64,000 nt of DNA from Bacteroidota bacterium. GTDB lineage: Bacteria > Bacteroidota > Bacteroidia > Chitinophagales > Chitinophagaceae. The notes beneath the pieces were generated by a model. The model saw only the letters and a list, made by a program, of their open reading frames with translations. It had not been told where the DNA came from and made no database searches. Positions 35,750-45,539 of the stretch are shown piece after piece; position 1 is the first letter of the stretch, and each line of letters begins with the position of its first letter. Location: positions 266,733 through 330,732 of the forward strand of contig JAGWRO010000038.1 in the NCBI GenBank assembly GCA_028876495.1, given 5' to 3'. The position numbers and the translations under genes are program-made.

Positions 35750-36577
35750 ATGGCTTTAATTACACTTACATCAGATATCGGGCGACAGGATTTTTTAACC
35801 GGTGCAGTAAAAGGACAATTATTACAAGTTAATCCTGACTTTAAAGTTGTTGATATTTCCCACGAGCTTTCTCCTTTTAATTATCCGCAGGCGGCTTACG
35901 TGTGCCGAAACGCTATTAAAAATTTCCCTGCCGAAACATTCCATATTGTGATGGTAAACCTTTTTGATAAAAACAAAGATCATTTATTATTAATAGAGCA
36001 TAATGGCCAATATATTGGTTGTGCAGATAATGGTTTAATTACGATGATCCTTGAGGAAACACCACAAAAAATTGTTGCGCTTGCTTTGGATAATTCCAAA
36101 CAAAAAAACACGTTGAACTGTGCAAATGTTTTTGGGAAAGCTTATCAAAATATTATTGAAGGAAAATCAATAGAAGAATGTGGTAATCCGGAAATTTCAA
36201 TCGAGGTAAAAAATCCTTTACGGCCTTTGCGTGGTCAAAAATATATTGAAGGCCAAATCATTTTTATCGACAATTTTGAAAATGTAATTATCAATATCAC
36301 CAAAGAAGAATTTGAGGAGCAACGACGTGGCAGAAGTTTTAAAATTGTTTTTAAAAGAGATGAAATAATTGAGAAGATCAGCGAAACCTATGCAGACGTT
36401 CACGAGAGTGAAAAACTAGCCCTGTTCAACTCAGCCAATTACCTTGAAATAGCGATCAATAAAGGAAATGCAGCAGGTTTGTTCGGCCTGGAAGGATATA
36501 CTGAAAAAGTAAGTATGCAAACTCAATACATGCAAAATCGCTTGCTTTACCAAACAGTAAAAATTTATTTTGATTAA
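35750..36577 (+). CDS. S-adenosyl-L-methionine hydrolase (DUF62 family)
   Basis: 275 residues. ALITLTSDIGRQDFLTGAVKG carries the Asp motif that anchors ribose, DISHELSPFNYPQAAYV the His/Asp region, and CADNGLITMI the adenine-contacting segment of the DUF62 (SAM hydroxide adenosyltransferase) family. The enzymes split SAM to adenosine and methionine using water or halide; this one should be a hydrolase, since halogenation is rare. Convergent with the symporter gene, 4 bp apart. Confidence 0.88.
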   Translation: MALITLTSDIGRQDFLTGAVKGQLLQVNPDFKVVDISHELSPFNYPQAAYVCRNAIKNFPAETFHIVMVNLFDKNKDHLLLIEHNGQYIGCADNGLITMILEETPQKIVALALDNSKQKNTLNCANVFGKAYQNIIEGKSIEECGNPEISIEVKNPLRPLRGQKYIEGQIIFIDNFENVIINITKEEFEEQRRGRSFKIVFKRDEIIEKISETYADVHESEKLALFNSANYLEIAINKGNAAGLFGLEGYTEKVSMQTQYMQNRLLYQTVKIYFD

Positions 36578-36581
36578 GGGA

Positions 36582-38216
36582 TTATACTGTTAACTCCGGT
36601 TTTCTCGTTTTTATAAAAATTTGTAATAAATAGCCAAGCAGAATTACCAGTATAGCACCAACCACATTCAGCCAGAGAAAGGAGACTATATTCGCTATAT
36701 ATATAACAATCACAAAAAATTCGGCGATCATAGCAGCATAAAAAAGCGCATTTGCTTTTATTTGTTTGAACCAAAAAGCGATCAAAAATATTCCCAGGAT
36801 TACACCATAAAATAAAGAGCCCAGAATATTTACAGTCTCAATTAAACTATTACCCAAATTACTGGCAAACTCAGCCACCAAAATGCAAAATATTCCCCAC
36901 CAAAAAGTGTAAAACTTAGAGACACGGTAATCCTGTTGTTCTGTCAAATGTTTATTAAAAAACCTTTTATGAATATCCACCACCGTGCACGATGAGAGCG
37001 CATTAAGCGCCGCTGCAATACTACCCCATGCAGCCAGGAATATAACAGCAATCAACAAGCCAACCAATCCTTTAGGCAAATAATCAATAACAAAATGAAG
37101 AAAAATATAGTTGGTATCGTTTACATCTTCGTGAGGCAACGCTTTTGACAAAACGGCTTTATATTCGGCCTTGATTTTGTTTTTTTGAAAATTATCTGTC
37201 GGCAAAATGGTTGCGTATTGTTTTTCCAGGTTGATTAGTTCGCTTTTATAAACCGTATTCTTTGCACGCAGCACTTGTGTTTCATTAAAATAGACCGGCG
37301 CCTTATGATATTGGTAAAAAGAAAAAACAAGCACTCCTATCATCAGGATCAAAAATTGCATCGGCACTTTTACCATACCGTTCATCAATAAACCTAATTT
37401 TCCCTGGCGGTTATTTTTTGCCGTAAGATATCGTCCCACCTGGCTTTGGTCAGTTCCGAAATAAGAAAGCGCCAGGAAAAATCCACCAATAACCCCACTC
37501 CAGATATTGTATTTATCTTTCCAGTCAAAGCCATTTGCTGTTTCTCCTGAAGTGATAATATTCATTTTTCCGTTCTTACCGCCGATATGCAATGCGTCAA
37601 GAAATCCAATATTTGCAGGCATTAAATGTACCACCAGGTATCCGGCAATCGCCATCCCGATAATAACAATTAACAACTGAAGTTTTTGCGTGTGGGCTAC
37701 CGCCTTTGCGCCTCCGCTAACGGTATAAATGATGAGCATTCCGCCCATAATAATATTCGTATAATAAATGTTCCAGCCAAGCAGCGAACTTAAAATTAAT
37801 GAAGGTGCATAAATGCTTATGCCTGTAGATAATCCTCTTGAAATTTGAAAAAGAAAAGAAGTAAGCGTTCTTGTTTTTAAATCAAACCGCTTTTCCAGGA
37901 ATTCATAGGCGGTATATACTTTCAATTTATTGAATACCGGAACGAACACAATACAAATCACAATCATAGCCAAAGGCAACCCAAAATAATATTGCACAAA
38001 GCGCATTCCATCAGTAAAAGCCTGCCCCGGCGCGCTTATAAATGTGATCGCACTTGCCTGTGTACCCATAATGCTAAGCAGCACAAGGTACCAGGGCATA
38101 TCCCTGTTACTTAAAAAATATCCGTCAAGATTTTTTGTGGACTTGCTTTTATAAACACCATAAATGATGATACAGGTAAGTGTTACAATAAGCACAATCC
38201 AATCCTGGTAACTCAT
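36582..38216 (-). CDS. Sodium:solute symporter (SSS family)
   Basis: 544 residues, about 13 transmembrane segments of LeuT-fold SSS type (GYFLSNRDMPWYLVLLSIMG, SAITFISAPGQAFTDGMRF, ALSYFGTDQSQVGRYLTAK). The signatures resemble sialic acid/sugar/solute cotransporters of Bacteroidota. A large hydrophilic loop at about 300-380 interrupts the fold. It sits at the end of a minus-strand glycan-degradation locus, suggesting uptake of a released sugar. A 35-codon membrane ORF precedes it by 41 bp. Confidence 0.88.
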   Translation of the reverse strand: MSYQDWIVLIVTLTCIIIYGVYKSKSTKNLDGYFLSNRDMPWYLVLLSIMGTQASAITFISAPGQAFTDGMRFVQYYFGLPLAMIVICIVFVPVFNKLKVYTAYEFLEKRFDLKTRTLTSFLFQISRGLSTGISIYAPSLILSSLLGWNIYYTNIIMGGMLIIYTVSGGAKAVAHTQKLQLLIVIIGMAIAGYLVVHLMPANIGFLDALHIGGKNGKMNIITSGETANGFDWKDKYNIWSGVIGGFFLALSYFGTDQSQVGRYLTAKNNRQGKLGLLMNGMVKVPMQFLILMIGVLVFSFYQYHKAPVYFNETQVLRAKNTVYKSELINLEKQYATILPTDNFQKNKIKAEYKAVLSKALPHEDVNDTNYIFLHFVIDYLPKGLVGLLIAVIFLAAWGSIAAALNALSSCTVVDIHKRFFNKHLTEQQDYRVSKFYTFWWGIFCILVAEFASNLGNSLIETVNILGSLFYGVILGIFLIAFWFKQIKANALFYAAMIAEFFVIVIYIANIVSFLWLNVVGAILVILLGYLLQIFIKTRKPELTV

Positions 38217-38231
38217 ATCTATGATTAAATT

Positions 38232-38263
38232 AGCTAATCAGCTAATCGGCTAATTAGCTAATT
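38232..38263. repeat. 8-bp tandem repeat array (4 units)
   Basis: AGCTAATC, AGCTAATC, GGCTAATT, AGCTAATT in register. The final unit supplies the TAG stop of the 35-residue ORF on the minus strand. Confidence 0.75.
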
Positions 38264-38365
38264 GAAATACCTTGTGATGAAATAATAAAATATTACCTGC
38301 AGCACCAAAAAAAGAAATACAGCCAGGTACAACCGGTTCCAATATTTTTTCTCTGATGTATCCAA
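38258..38365 (-). CDS. 35-residue membrane ORF next to the symporter (TTG start)
   Basis: From TTG 38365 it reads MDTSEKKYWNRLYLAVF then a single hydrophobic helix (LFLVLQVIFYYFITRYFN) and stops inside the octamer repeat. It lies 29 bp downstream of the PIG-L gene and 41 bp upstream of the symporter, on the same strand, so it is positioned to be co-translated. Short N-terminal charged segment plus one helix is the pattern of small accessory subunits that accompany several sodium symporters. The start codon choice and expression are unproven. Confidence 0.5.
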   Translation of the reverse strand: MDTSEKKYWNRLYLAVFLFLVLQVIFYYFITRYFN

Positions 38366-38394
38366 ACTTTTAAATTTTTATTTCTTTTATCAAA

Positions 38395-40833
38395 TCATTT
38401 ACTGCCAGGTTTTGCAATCAGGTTAGCAAATAAACGAAAAGCGCCAGGTACTCCTGCAGGTAATTCTCTAAAGAAAACCAATCCTGAATAAACAAACCTT
38501 CCTTTGCCATAATCGGTGTAGATAAGGCTTCCAACGGATGAAGCTTTACCGGCATCATGCATTTCAAACAGGGTTTGATAATTTTTCTCGTAGTCTTCTG
38601 CCTGGTAAGTACTACGTTCCTGTATCCAGTCATCAAAATCTTTTTGATTAATCTTGTTCGGATAATTCATTAAAACATTAGCAGGGTGCAAAAATTTCAC
38701 TTCTGCATTTTCATCTGTAATCCTGTTGCGCGAAATGGTAAATGGATAAGGACCGATTTTCACTTTTAACGTACCGATATTATTGTCCCTGTTATATTGG
38801 GCCAATAAAACGCCACCTTCTTTTACATAATTCATTAAAATACCATAATCATCATAGAGCCACTTGTGAATGTCATAAGCCCTTACACCGGCAACTATCG
38901 CGTCAAATTGTTTCAAATTATCTGTGGTAATATCTTTGGGCGAAAGCATGGTAACTTCATATCCCATCTTTTGTAAAGCATCCGGAACTTTATCCCCTGC
39001 TCCCGGTATATAACCTACTTTCTTTCCTGAAGTTTTCAAATCAATTTCCACCAGTTTTGATTCGGCTTTTTTGAAATAAATTATATTGGGAATATGAGGG
39101 TACTCAATTAGCGTTTTATAAGAATCATAAGTTTGATTTCCGCTAACCGCGCTCCAGTCAATAAACTCAGTATTTTTTATTTCAGGATTTTTTATTGAAT
39201 AAAGAGAATCTGAACCAACTTTTGTTTGAATAACATTTGAAGAATGTTCTTCTTTCAACTTAAAATCATTTTCAGAAGAACCATTATTAATGGTATTCAC
39301 TTTAATATTTACCGGCTTATCATTTATAGCTAAAGCCAGTTCAGGATTGGATTGCACCTCCATTTTAGGAATGATAAAAAGCGGTTCAAATGTTTCGCCT
39401 TTTACCGGATCATTAGATTTATATTGGATAGGAATAGCATAACTTAAGTTTTCGCCATCAATTGAAAGATGCACCTCAGCTTCCTGGGGATCATTTTGTG
39501 GTTTGCCAATCATGGTTTGATCAGCCACATTGTAAGAGCCTTTACTCATGGGCAGTACGAGCCAATATGGTTGAGAAATTTTAGCATCCGAAGGAATGAA
39601 AACTGTTACACTGTGCGAAACATTTTCGTCTACCGGTAATTCATCATTGAATGTAAAGTTTTTACCGCGGATGGTAAGTGATGAAATTTTAACCTGTCCA
39701 CCCAACCTGTTATCGGCCACAAAATTTACCTGCAATGAATCTCCCTGAACAGCAAACATGGTCCTTGTAGTTGCTTCCATGTAGAGCCCTATACATTCTC
39801 TCATAATTTGCTTTACCTGTTTCATCTTTTGATCCCGCCAATAACCTTCAGGTGAATTCTTTAGCGTTTTATAAATACCTAAAAGCTCAGGTAATGAATT
39901 TTGCGGATGTTGAAAAGAATAATCATTTATTAGTTTTTGCACCGCTTTTTCCATCGCAGGATCATTCAGCCTTTCCCAGGTTGTATCCACTCCATCCATT
40001 AAAGTTTTTGTGGGAGCCGTTCCTTTTATTGTTTTAAAATATTCCAGTTGTTCTCCGCGGGAAGAAGGAACACCGAAACCCTGTGTTTTATGCTGGCTGC
40101 GGCTTTGAGCGGCAATTTCTCCATAGCTTTTACCCAGCAAAGGATTGTATCCGCCCACATCTATCTTAAACTGGTCAGGACTTTCTGTATGCACACTCCC
40201 GAAATTAAACGTATTCCATAACAACCTTTTTGCCTGCCATGGTTTTACGCCATATTTAAATTGTTCAGGAAATTTTGTAGGATCTGCAGCAGCCTCAAAT
40301 GCTTCTCCTGCTAAAATCGCAGAAGCGGTATGATGACCGTGGCCGCCCTCTCCTGTAGTAGGAAACCGTGTTATAATTATATCGGGTTGAAATTTGCGTA
40401 TTACCCAAACCACATCCGACAATATTTTTTGTTCATTCCAGAATTTAAAAGTTTCTACCGGGCTTGTTGTATACCCAAAATCAAATGCACGTGTAAAAAA
40501 TTGTTCAGCACCATCAATTCTTCTTGCTGCCAAAAGTTCCTGTGTTCTTATCAAACCTAATGCGCTTCCCTGTTCATCGCCAATTAAATTTTGACCACCA
40601 TCACCTCTCGTCATGCTCAAATAAGCAGTGCGGTAGAGTTTTTGATTGGAGAGAAATGCAAGTAACCTTGAGTTTTCATCATCAGGATGGGCAGCCACAT
40701 AAAGTACAGAACCTAAAACATTCAACTTCTTTATTTGCTGAAATATCTGGTCTGAATTATAAGATTGGGGAGCCTGTGAAAATACAAATTGAGTAAATGA
40801 AAAAAAGAACAGTAGTAAAAAAAATTTACGCAT
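38395..40833 (-). CDS. PIG-L family deacetylase, large secreted form
   Basis: 812 residues. Signal peptide ends FVFS before Gln. The N-terminal PIG-L domain has VLYVAAHPDDENSRLLAFL (the AHPDDE zinc motif, about 42-54) and GGHGHHTASAILA with the second His pair. A long C-terminal region of beta-rich and Rossmann-like (DAIVAGVRAYDIHKWLYDDYG) modules follows, as in Bacteroidota PIG-L fusion proteins. It deacetylates N-acetylglucosaminyl-type sugars, presumably in the periplasm. Part of the minus-strand mannosidase locus. Confidence 0.88.
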   Translation of the reverse strand: MRKFFLLLFFFSFTQFVFSQAPQSYNSDQIFQQIKKLNVLGSVLYVAAHPDDENSRLLAFLSNQKLYRTAYLSMTRGDGGQNLIGDEQGSALGLIRTQELLAARRIDGAEQFFTRAFDFGYTTSPVETFKFWNEQKILSDVVWVIRKFQPDIIITRFPTTGEGGHGHHTASAILAGEAFEAAADPTKFPEQFKYGVKPWQAKRLLWNTFNFGSVHTESPDQFKIDVGGYNPLLGKSYGEIAAQSRSQHKTQGFGVPSSRGEQLEYFKTIKGTAPTKTLMDGVDTTWERLNDPAMEKAVQKLINDYSFQHPQNSLPELLGIYKTLKNSPEGYWRDQKMKQVKQIMRECIGLYMEATTRTMFAVQGDSLQVNFVADNRLGGQVKISSLTIRGKNFTFNDELPVDENVSHSVTVFIPSDAKISQPYWLVLPMSKGSYNVADQTMIGKPQNDPQEAEVHLSIDGENLSYAIPIQYKSNDPVKGETFEPLFIIPKMEVQSNPELALAINDKPVNIKVNTINNGSSENDFKLKEEHSSNVIQTKVGSDSLYSIKNPEIKNTEFIDWSAVSGNQTYDSYKTLIEYPHIPNIIYFKKAESKLVEIDLKTSGKKVGYIPGAGDKVPDALQKMGYEVTMLSPKDITTDNLKQFDAIVAGVRAYDIHKWLYDDYGILMNYVKEGGVLLAQYNRDNNIGTLKVKIGPYPFTISRNRITDENAEVKFLHPANVLMNYPNKINQKDFDDWIQERSTYQAEDYEKNYQTLFEMHDAGKASSVGSLIYTDYGKGRFVYSGLVFFRELPAGVPGAFRLFANLIAKPGSK

Positions 40834-41015
40834 TTTTTAAATTTTTATTTTACGAATGTAAGGCAATGTAAATGTAACAGGCTGACCGTTTAAAAAATTA
40901 TTGTCATTTTTTTTAAACTATTACAGTAAATCAACAAAAAAATGAAAATCGTATTCTGAAAAGAAACAGGAACCAGCCGGATTTACAGATAAAAAACTAT
41001 GGGCTGATTGAATTA

Positions 41016-41729
41016 TTAAATCAGGGGATTGACTGAATAAGCAGTCCATAACTGATCAATTGTCTTACCCGTTTCTTTATTCCAAAAGGCGGTATTATAT
41101 GATTTATCTCGCATTGCAGTATTTAATTTTTTTACCAGGTTCCGCTTATAATTTTTTTCTATCCAAACAAAAAATCTTGCGGTAACACGATAAGCATCGG
41201 TATAGTTTTGTTTACTGTTGTAATCCGGAAGCCGCCATCCGCTGAAGGTATTATCCACTCCCATTTTGTAACGTACGTAATCTGCAATACCTTCTGTTAT
41301 CCAACCAGGGCCTGCATTTTCGGGGTATGCTTGTACGATGTGCATTACTTCATGAGTAATGACATCAATATCTTTTGGATGTTTGTGCATCCATTCAGGA
41401 TTTACACGTACAATACCATCACTCGTTGCAGCAACTCCTTTATAATCGGGATCAATGATGATTACCACTTTTTTCAAGGATCTATGATTGTATAATCTCA
41501 CTTCTTTTGGATAAACCGTAAAAAAAGTATTTATCAGATTTTGTTGAACCTGTTTATCAAAAGATTTGTCTTTATTGATAAATATAAGAGTATAGCCTTT
41601 CCTGCTCAGGGAATCCCTTGATATATCATTTTTCGAATAAATAGTATTCCAATCTTTTTGAGCTACAGCCAAACTTGTTATAAAGACTAAAAAAGTAGTT
41701 GCGATTGTCCTGATCAATTTAAGTCGCAT
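41016..41729 (-). CDS. Basic secretory protein family peptidase
   Basis: 237 residues. Signal peptide ends LAVA before Gln. ITHEVMHIVQAYP contains the HExxH-type zinc motif, followed by GPGWITEGIADYVRYKMG (third ligand Glu region) and YRVTARFFVWIEKNY, the arrangement of PF04450 basic secretory proteins. Plant homologues are defence proteases, and the bacterial role is unknown. It lies 9 bp downstream of the GH92 gene, so it is in the same operon. Confidence 0.85.
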   Translation of the reverse strand: MRLKLIRTIATTFLVFITSLAVAQKDWNTIYSKNDISRDSLSRKGYTLIFINKDKSFDKQVQQNLINTFFTVYPKEVRLYNHRSLKKVVIIIDPDYKGVAATSDGIVRVNPEWMHKHPKDIDVITHEVMHIVQAYPENAGPGWITEGIADYVRYKMGVDNTFSGWRLPDYNSKQNYTDAYRVTARFFVWIEKNYKRNLVKKLNTAMRDKSYNTAFWNKETGKTIDQLWTAYSVNPLI

Positions 41730-41738
41730 AAAAAAAAA

Positions 41739-44015
41739 TTATTTTTTCGAAAATGAATAAGGAAAATCGGCTTCCTTAATTCCCCTGCTTTTATTAGGAT
41801 TTTGTGACATTTCGATTTTTATTTCACCTCCCCTCTGTAATTCAAAATGATTAAAATAGTTTTTCGTGTATACTTTACCGCCAAATGTAACAGAAGTTAT
41901 ATACCTGTTTTTATCACTATTCGCCAGTGCATTTATAAATAGCTGATGGCCGTTTTCAAAATCAATTTCAGCATGTTTAAACAAAGGCGCTCCTGCTGCA
42001 TATTGAACACTAGTAGGCGTTACAGAGTAAAAGCCTAATGCCGAAAACACATACCATGCAGAGGTTTGACCGTTGTCTTCATCGCCGCAATATCCATCAG
42101 GCGTAGCGCGATACATTCTGTCCATTGTCTCCCTTGCCCAATATTGTGTTTTCCACGGTTCACCGGCGTAGTCATATAAATAGATCATGTGCTGGATAGG
42201 TTGGTTGCCATGGGCATACTGTCCCATATCCGCAATTTGCATTTCACGAATTTCATGAATAACGCCACCGTAATAGCTGTCATCAAAAACAGGAGGCATC
42301 ACAAAAACCGAATCCAGCATTTTTACAAAATTCTTATTGCCGCCCATTAAATTGATCAGCCCATTTATGTCATGAAAAACTGACCAACTGTAATGCCAGG
42401 CGTTTCCTTCTGTAAAAGCATCGCCCCACTTAAAAGGATTGAATGGTGATTCAAAACTTCCATCTTTGTTTTTACCACGCATCAAAAGATGGCTTTTATC
42501 AAAAAGATTTTTATAATTCATCGCCCGCTTTTTATAAATATCAATTTCAGACGCAGGTTTTTTAAGCGCCTTTCCCAATTGATAAATACAATAATCGTCA
42601 TACGCATATTCCAAGGTACGTGCTGCGTTTTCGTTAATGCCGACATCATAAGGAACATATCCCAACTCGTTGTAAAACTTAACACCTGTGCGGCCTGTAC
42701 CTTCGGGGCCTTCATTATTTGCATCGTGAACCAAGGCTTTGTACAAAGTCTCAATATCATAACCCCGCAAGCCTTTCACATACGCTTCTGCAACAATAGA
42801 TGCAGAGTTATTCCCTACCATTACATCTCTATAACCCGGTGCAGACCATTCAGGTAAAAAGCCTCCTTCTTTGTAATCATTAACCAAACCTTCCTGCATT
42901 TCCTTCACTATGGAAGGATACACTAAATTGAGAAAAGGATACAATGCGCGAAAGGTATCCCAAAAGCCGGTGCCACCAAACATATATCCGTCCTTAATCT
43001 CACCATTGTACGGACTGTAATGAACAATTTTTCCTTCTGCATTTTTTTCATAAAACTTCAATGGAAAAAATAACATTCTGTAAAGACAGGAATAAAAGGT
43101 TCTGATCTGATCAGTCGTACCACCAGACACTTTAACTCTGCCGAGTACTTTATTCCATTCCTGTTTGGCATTGTTTTTTACCGTTTCAAAGCTTTGATTA
43201 CCCACTTCTTTTAAATTAATTTCTGCCTGCTCAAAACTGATGAAAGAAGAAGCAATTTTTGCATGAATCATTTCCCCTTTGGTTGTGTTTGTAAATCCAA
43301 TAATTGCACCTACATGATTACTTTTTTGCTCAGTAGCCCTGGTTATAGCACTGTCTAAAAAAGTATAGGTATAATCGAATGGCTTGTCGAAAACAATTAC
43401 AAAATAATTCTTAAAATTTTTAGCAACACCGCCACTGTTGCGCGTTGTATAGCCTATAATTTTATTTTCAGCAGGTAACACTTTGATATAAGAGCCACGG
43501 TCAAGTGCATCAATGATCACTGATGAACTGTCAGCCTTGGGAAAAGTAAAACGAAAAATTGCAGCACGGGTTGTAGGTGCAATTTCTGTTGTAATATCAT
43601 CATCAGCCAGGTAAACTTTATAATAATAAGGCTTCGCTGTTTCCGCTTTGTGAGAAAACCAACTTGCCCTGTCCTGCTGTTTAAAACGAACTTTTCCTGT
43701 AATGGGCATTATTGCAAAAGCGCCGTAATCATTCATCCATGGCGAAGGCTGGTGCGTTTCTTTAAATCCGTTTATTTTATTGGAAGTGTATTGATAAGCC
43801 CAGCCATCACCCATTCTTCCTGTTTGCGGTGTCCAAAGATTCATCGCCCAGGGAACCGCAATTGCAGGATAAGTATTTCCATTAGAAAGACTTGGCTTGG
43901 AATCTGTGCCCATCAAAGGATTTACATAATCAACCGGATCAGAAATTTTTACCTGTGCAATACTTAAAGAGGTAATTGACAACGCAAAAGCCAAACTTAT
44001 CAAACTCTTTTTCAT
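41739..44015 (-). CDS. GH92 family alpha-mannosidase
   Basis: 758 residues. Signal peptide ends SLSIA before Gln. The N-terminal beta-sandwich begins YVNPLMGTDSKPSLSNGN; the (alpha/alpha)6 barrel shows GFWDTFRALYPFL, GNAWHYSWSVFHDINGLINL, YAHGNQPIQHMIYLYDYAG and GDEDNGQTSAWYVFSALGFY, all GH92 blocks containing calcium and catalytic carboxylates. GH92 enzymes are calcium-dependent exo-alpha-mannosidases on N-glycans and mannans. It is followed in the operon by the GH125 gene upstream (18 bp). Confidence 0.92.
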   Translation of the reverse strand: MKKSLISLAFALSITSLSIAQVKISDPVDYVNPLMGTDSKPSLSNGNTYPAIAVPWAMNLWTPQTGRMGDGWAYQYTSNKINGFKETHQPSPWMNDYGAFAIMPITGKVRFKQQDRASWFSHKAETAKPYYYKVYLADDDITTEIAPTTRAAIFRFTFPKADSSSVIIDALDRGSYIKVLPAENKIIGYTTRNSGGVAKNFKNYFVIVFDKPFDYTYTFLDSAITRATEQKSNHVGAIIGFTNTTKGEMIHAKIASSFISFEQAEINLKEVGNQSFETVKNNAKQEWNKVLGRVKVSGGTTDQIRTFYSCLYRMLFFPLKFYEKNAEGKIVHYSPYNGEIKDGYMFGGTGFWDTFRALYPFLNLVYPSIVKEMQEGLVNDYKEGGFLPEWSAPGYRDVMVGNNSASIVAEAYVKGLRGYDIETLYKALVHDANNEGPEGTGRTGVKFYNELGYVPYDVGINENAARTLEYAYDDYCIYQLGKALKKPASEIDIYKKRAMNYKNLFDKSHLLMRGKNKDGSFESPFNPFKWGDAFTEGNAWHYSWSVFHDINGLINLMGGNKNFVKMLDSVFVMPPVFDDSYYGGVIHEIREMQIADMGQYAHGNQPIQHMIYLYDYAGEPWKTQYWARETMDRMYRATPDGYCGDEDNGQTSAWYVFSALGFYSVTPTSVQYAAGAPLFKHAEIDFENGHQLFINALANSDKNRYITSVTFGGKVYTKNYFNHFELQRGGEIKIEMSQNPNKSRGIKEADFPYSFSKK

Positions 44016-44033
44016 CTTATTATTATTATTCTT

Positions 44034-45470
44034 TTAGCTAAACTGTGATTGTAAAACTGCAGGATGCTTTTTGGATGTATCAAGTATGAGCTCACCGAAA
44101 AGTGTATTGGCCCACGCAAACCATTTTCTTGTAAATTTCGATGCATCATTTTTATTGAAAGATTCGTGCATAAAACCGGTACCGGCATTAGAATGTTTCA
44201 GCATTTGCAAACAATATTTTATTTCATTTGAATCGCTGCTCGTTAAACCACGCATAATAATACTCAAAGGCCAGATCATATCTAATCCTGCATGAGGCCC
44301 TCCAATACCTTCTCCTGCGGTTCCTTTAAAAAAGAAAGGATTATTTTTTGACAGCACAAATTTTCTTGTATTCAAATACAGTGGGTCGTTTTGATGAACT
44401 GCGTTTAAGTATGGCAGTGATAATAAACTCGGAACATTGGCATCATCCATCAGGTTAAAACTTCCAAAACCATTTACTTCGTATGCATATATTTCACCAT
44501 CCCATGCTGTTTTTATAATCGCATATTTTTTCAATGCGTTTTCAACTTCATCTGCGAGTGACAAGCATTCATTCGCCAATTTATTGTTAGCTGAAATTGT
44601 CTTTACCATTTCTGCGGCATTTCTTAAGCTAACAACAGCAAAAAAATTAGAAGGAATTAAAAAGGGAAATATGGTGGCATCATCACTCGGGCGAAACATA
44701 GAACAGATCAATCCTACGGGCTTTACAGGATAACCATAGCCGCCCAAAGGAACTCCATCGGTTGCCCAGGCAGTGGTTCTTTCAAATGAATACGGACCTT
44801 TACCTTCTTTTCTTTGTTGCTCCTTAAAAGTTTTTAAAATTAATTCGATGGATTCTTCCCATTTTTTATCAAAGGGCGTTTTGTCCCCGGTTTCTTTCCA
44901 ATATTGATGAGCCAATCTAACCGGGTAACAAAGTGAATCTATTTCCCACTTCCGTTCGTGAACACCGGGCTTCATGTCGGTGATATCACTTTTCCATTCG
45001 CTTATTTTATTCGGATCTTTATAAAATGCATTTGCATAGCGGTCAAGATGAATACATTTTACCTGCCGGTTAATAACGCCAGCAACCAGTTGTTGCAAAT
45101 GCTTATCATTTTTTATCAAAGGCAAATAAGGCCAAACCTGTGCAGTGCTGTCGCGAAGCCACATCGCATCTATATCGCCGGTAATTACATAAGTGTCAGG
45201 TTTACCATCTATCATTTCAAAATCAACAGTAGTATCCAATGTATTTGGGAAACAATTTTCGAACAACCATGCTAATTCAGGATCTGCAATTTTCTTTTTT
45301 ATATTCCTGATGGTAGCTTCTACTGCGTCACTTGTAAATTTTCTTTTTGAAATTGGCGGCCTTTTGCTCACCAACTCATTTGGAGTGAAAGCAAAAACTT
45401 TTGACTTCTTTAGTAATAATCCTGTGGTCATTAAACCGGTTGCCTGTAAAAATTGCCTGCGTGAATTCAT
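44034..45470 (-). CDS. GH125 family exo-alpha-1,6-mannosidase
   Basis: 478 residues. It has a Tat-type signal (NSRRQFLQATGLMTTGLLL), so it is folded before export. MWLRDSTAQVWPYL, WEIDSLCYPVRLAHQYW, GVPLGGYGYPVKPVGLICS and GPHAGLDMIWPLSIIMRGL match GH125. The family removes alpha-1,6-linked mannose. It is adjacent to a GH92 gene, a pairing seen in mannan and glycoprotein degradation loci. Confidence 0.92.
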   Translation of the reverse strand: MNSRRQFLQATGLMTTGLLLKKSKVFAFTPNELVSKRPPISKRKFTSDAVEATIRNIKKKIADPELAWLFENCFPNTLDTTVDFEMIDGKPDTYVITGDIDAMWLRDSTAQVWPYLPLIKNDKHLQQLVAGVINRQVKCIHLDRYANAFYKDPNKISEWKSDITDMKPGVHERKWEIDSLCYPVRLAHQYWKETGDKTPFDKKWEESIELILKTFKEQQRKEGKGPYSFERTTAWATDGVPLGGYGYPVKPVGLICSMFRPSDDATIFPFLIPSNFFAVVSLRNAAEMVKTISANNKLANECLSLADEVENALKKYAIIKTAWDGEIYAYEVNGFGSFNLMDDANVPSLLSLPYLNAVHQNDPLYLNTRKFVLSKNNPFFFKGTAGEGIGGPHAGLDMIWPLSIIMRGLTSSDSNEIKYCLQMLKHSNAGTGFMHESFNKNDASKFTRKWFAWANTLFGELILDTSKKHPAVLQSQFS

Positions 45471-45539
45471 AAATTTGATTTTTAAAAGACAGCAATTTAA
45501 AGCAACTTTTTTAAGTGAAAGAGAAGCAGAGCTGATTCC

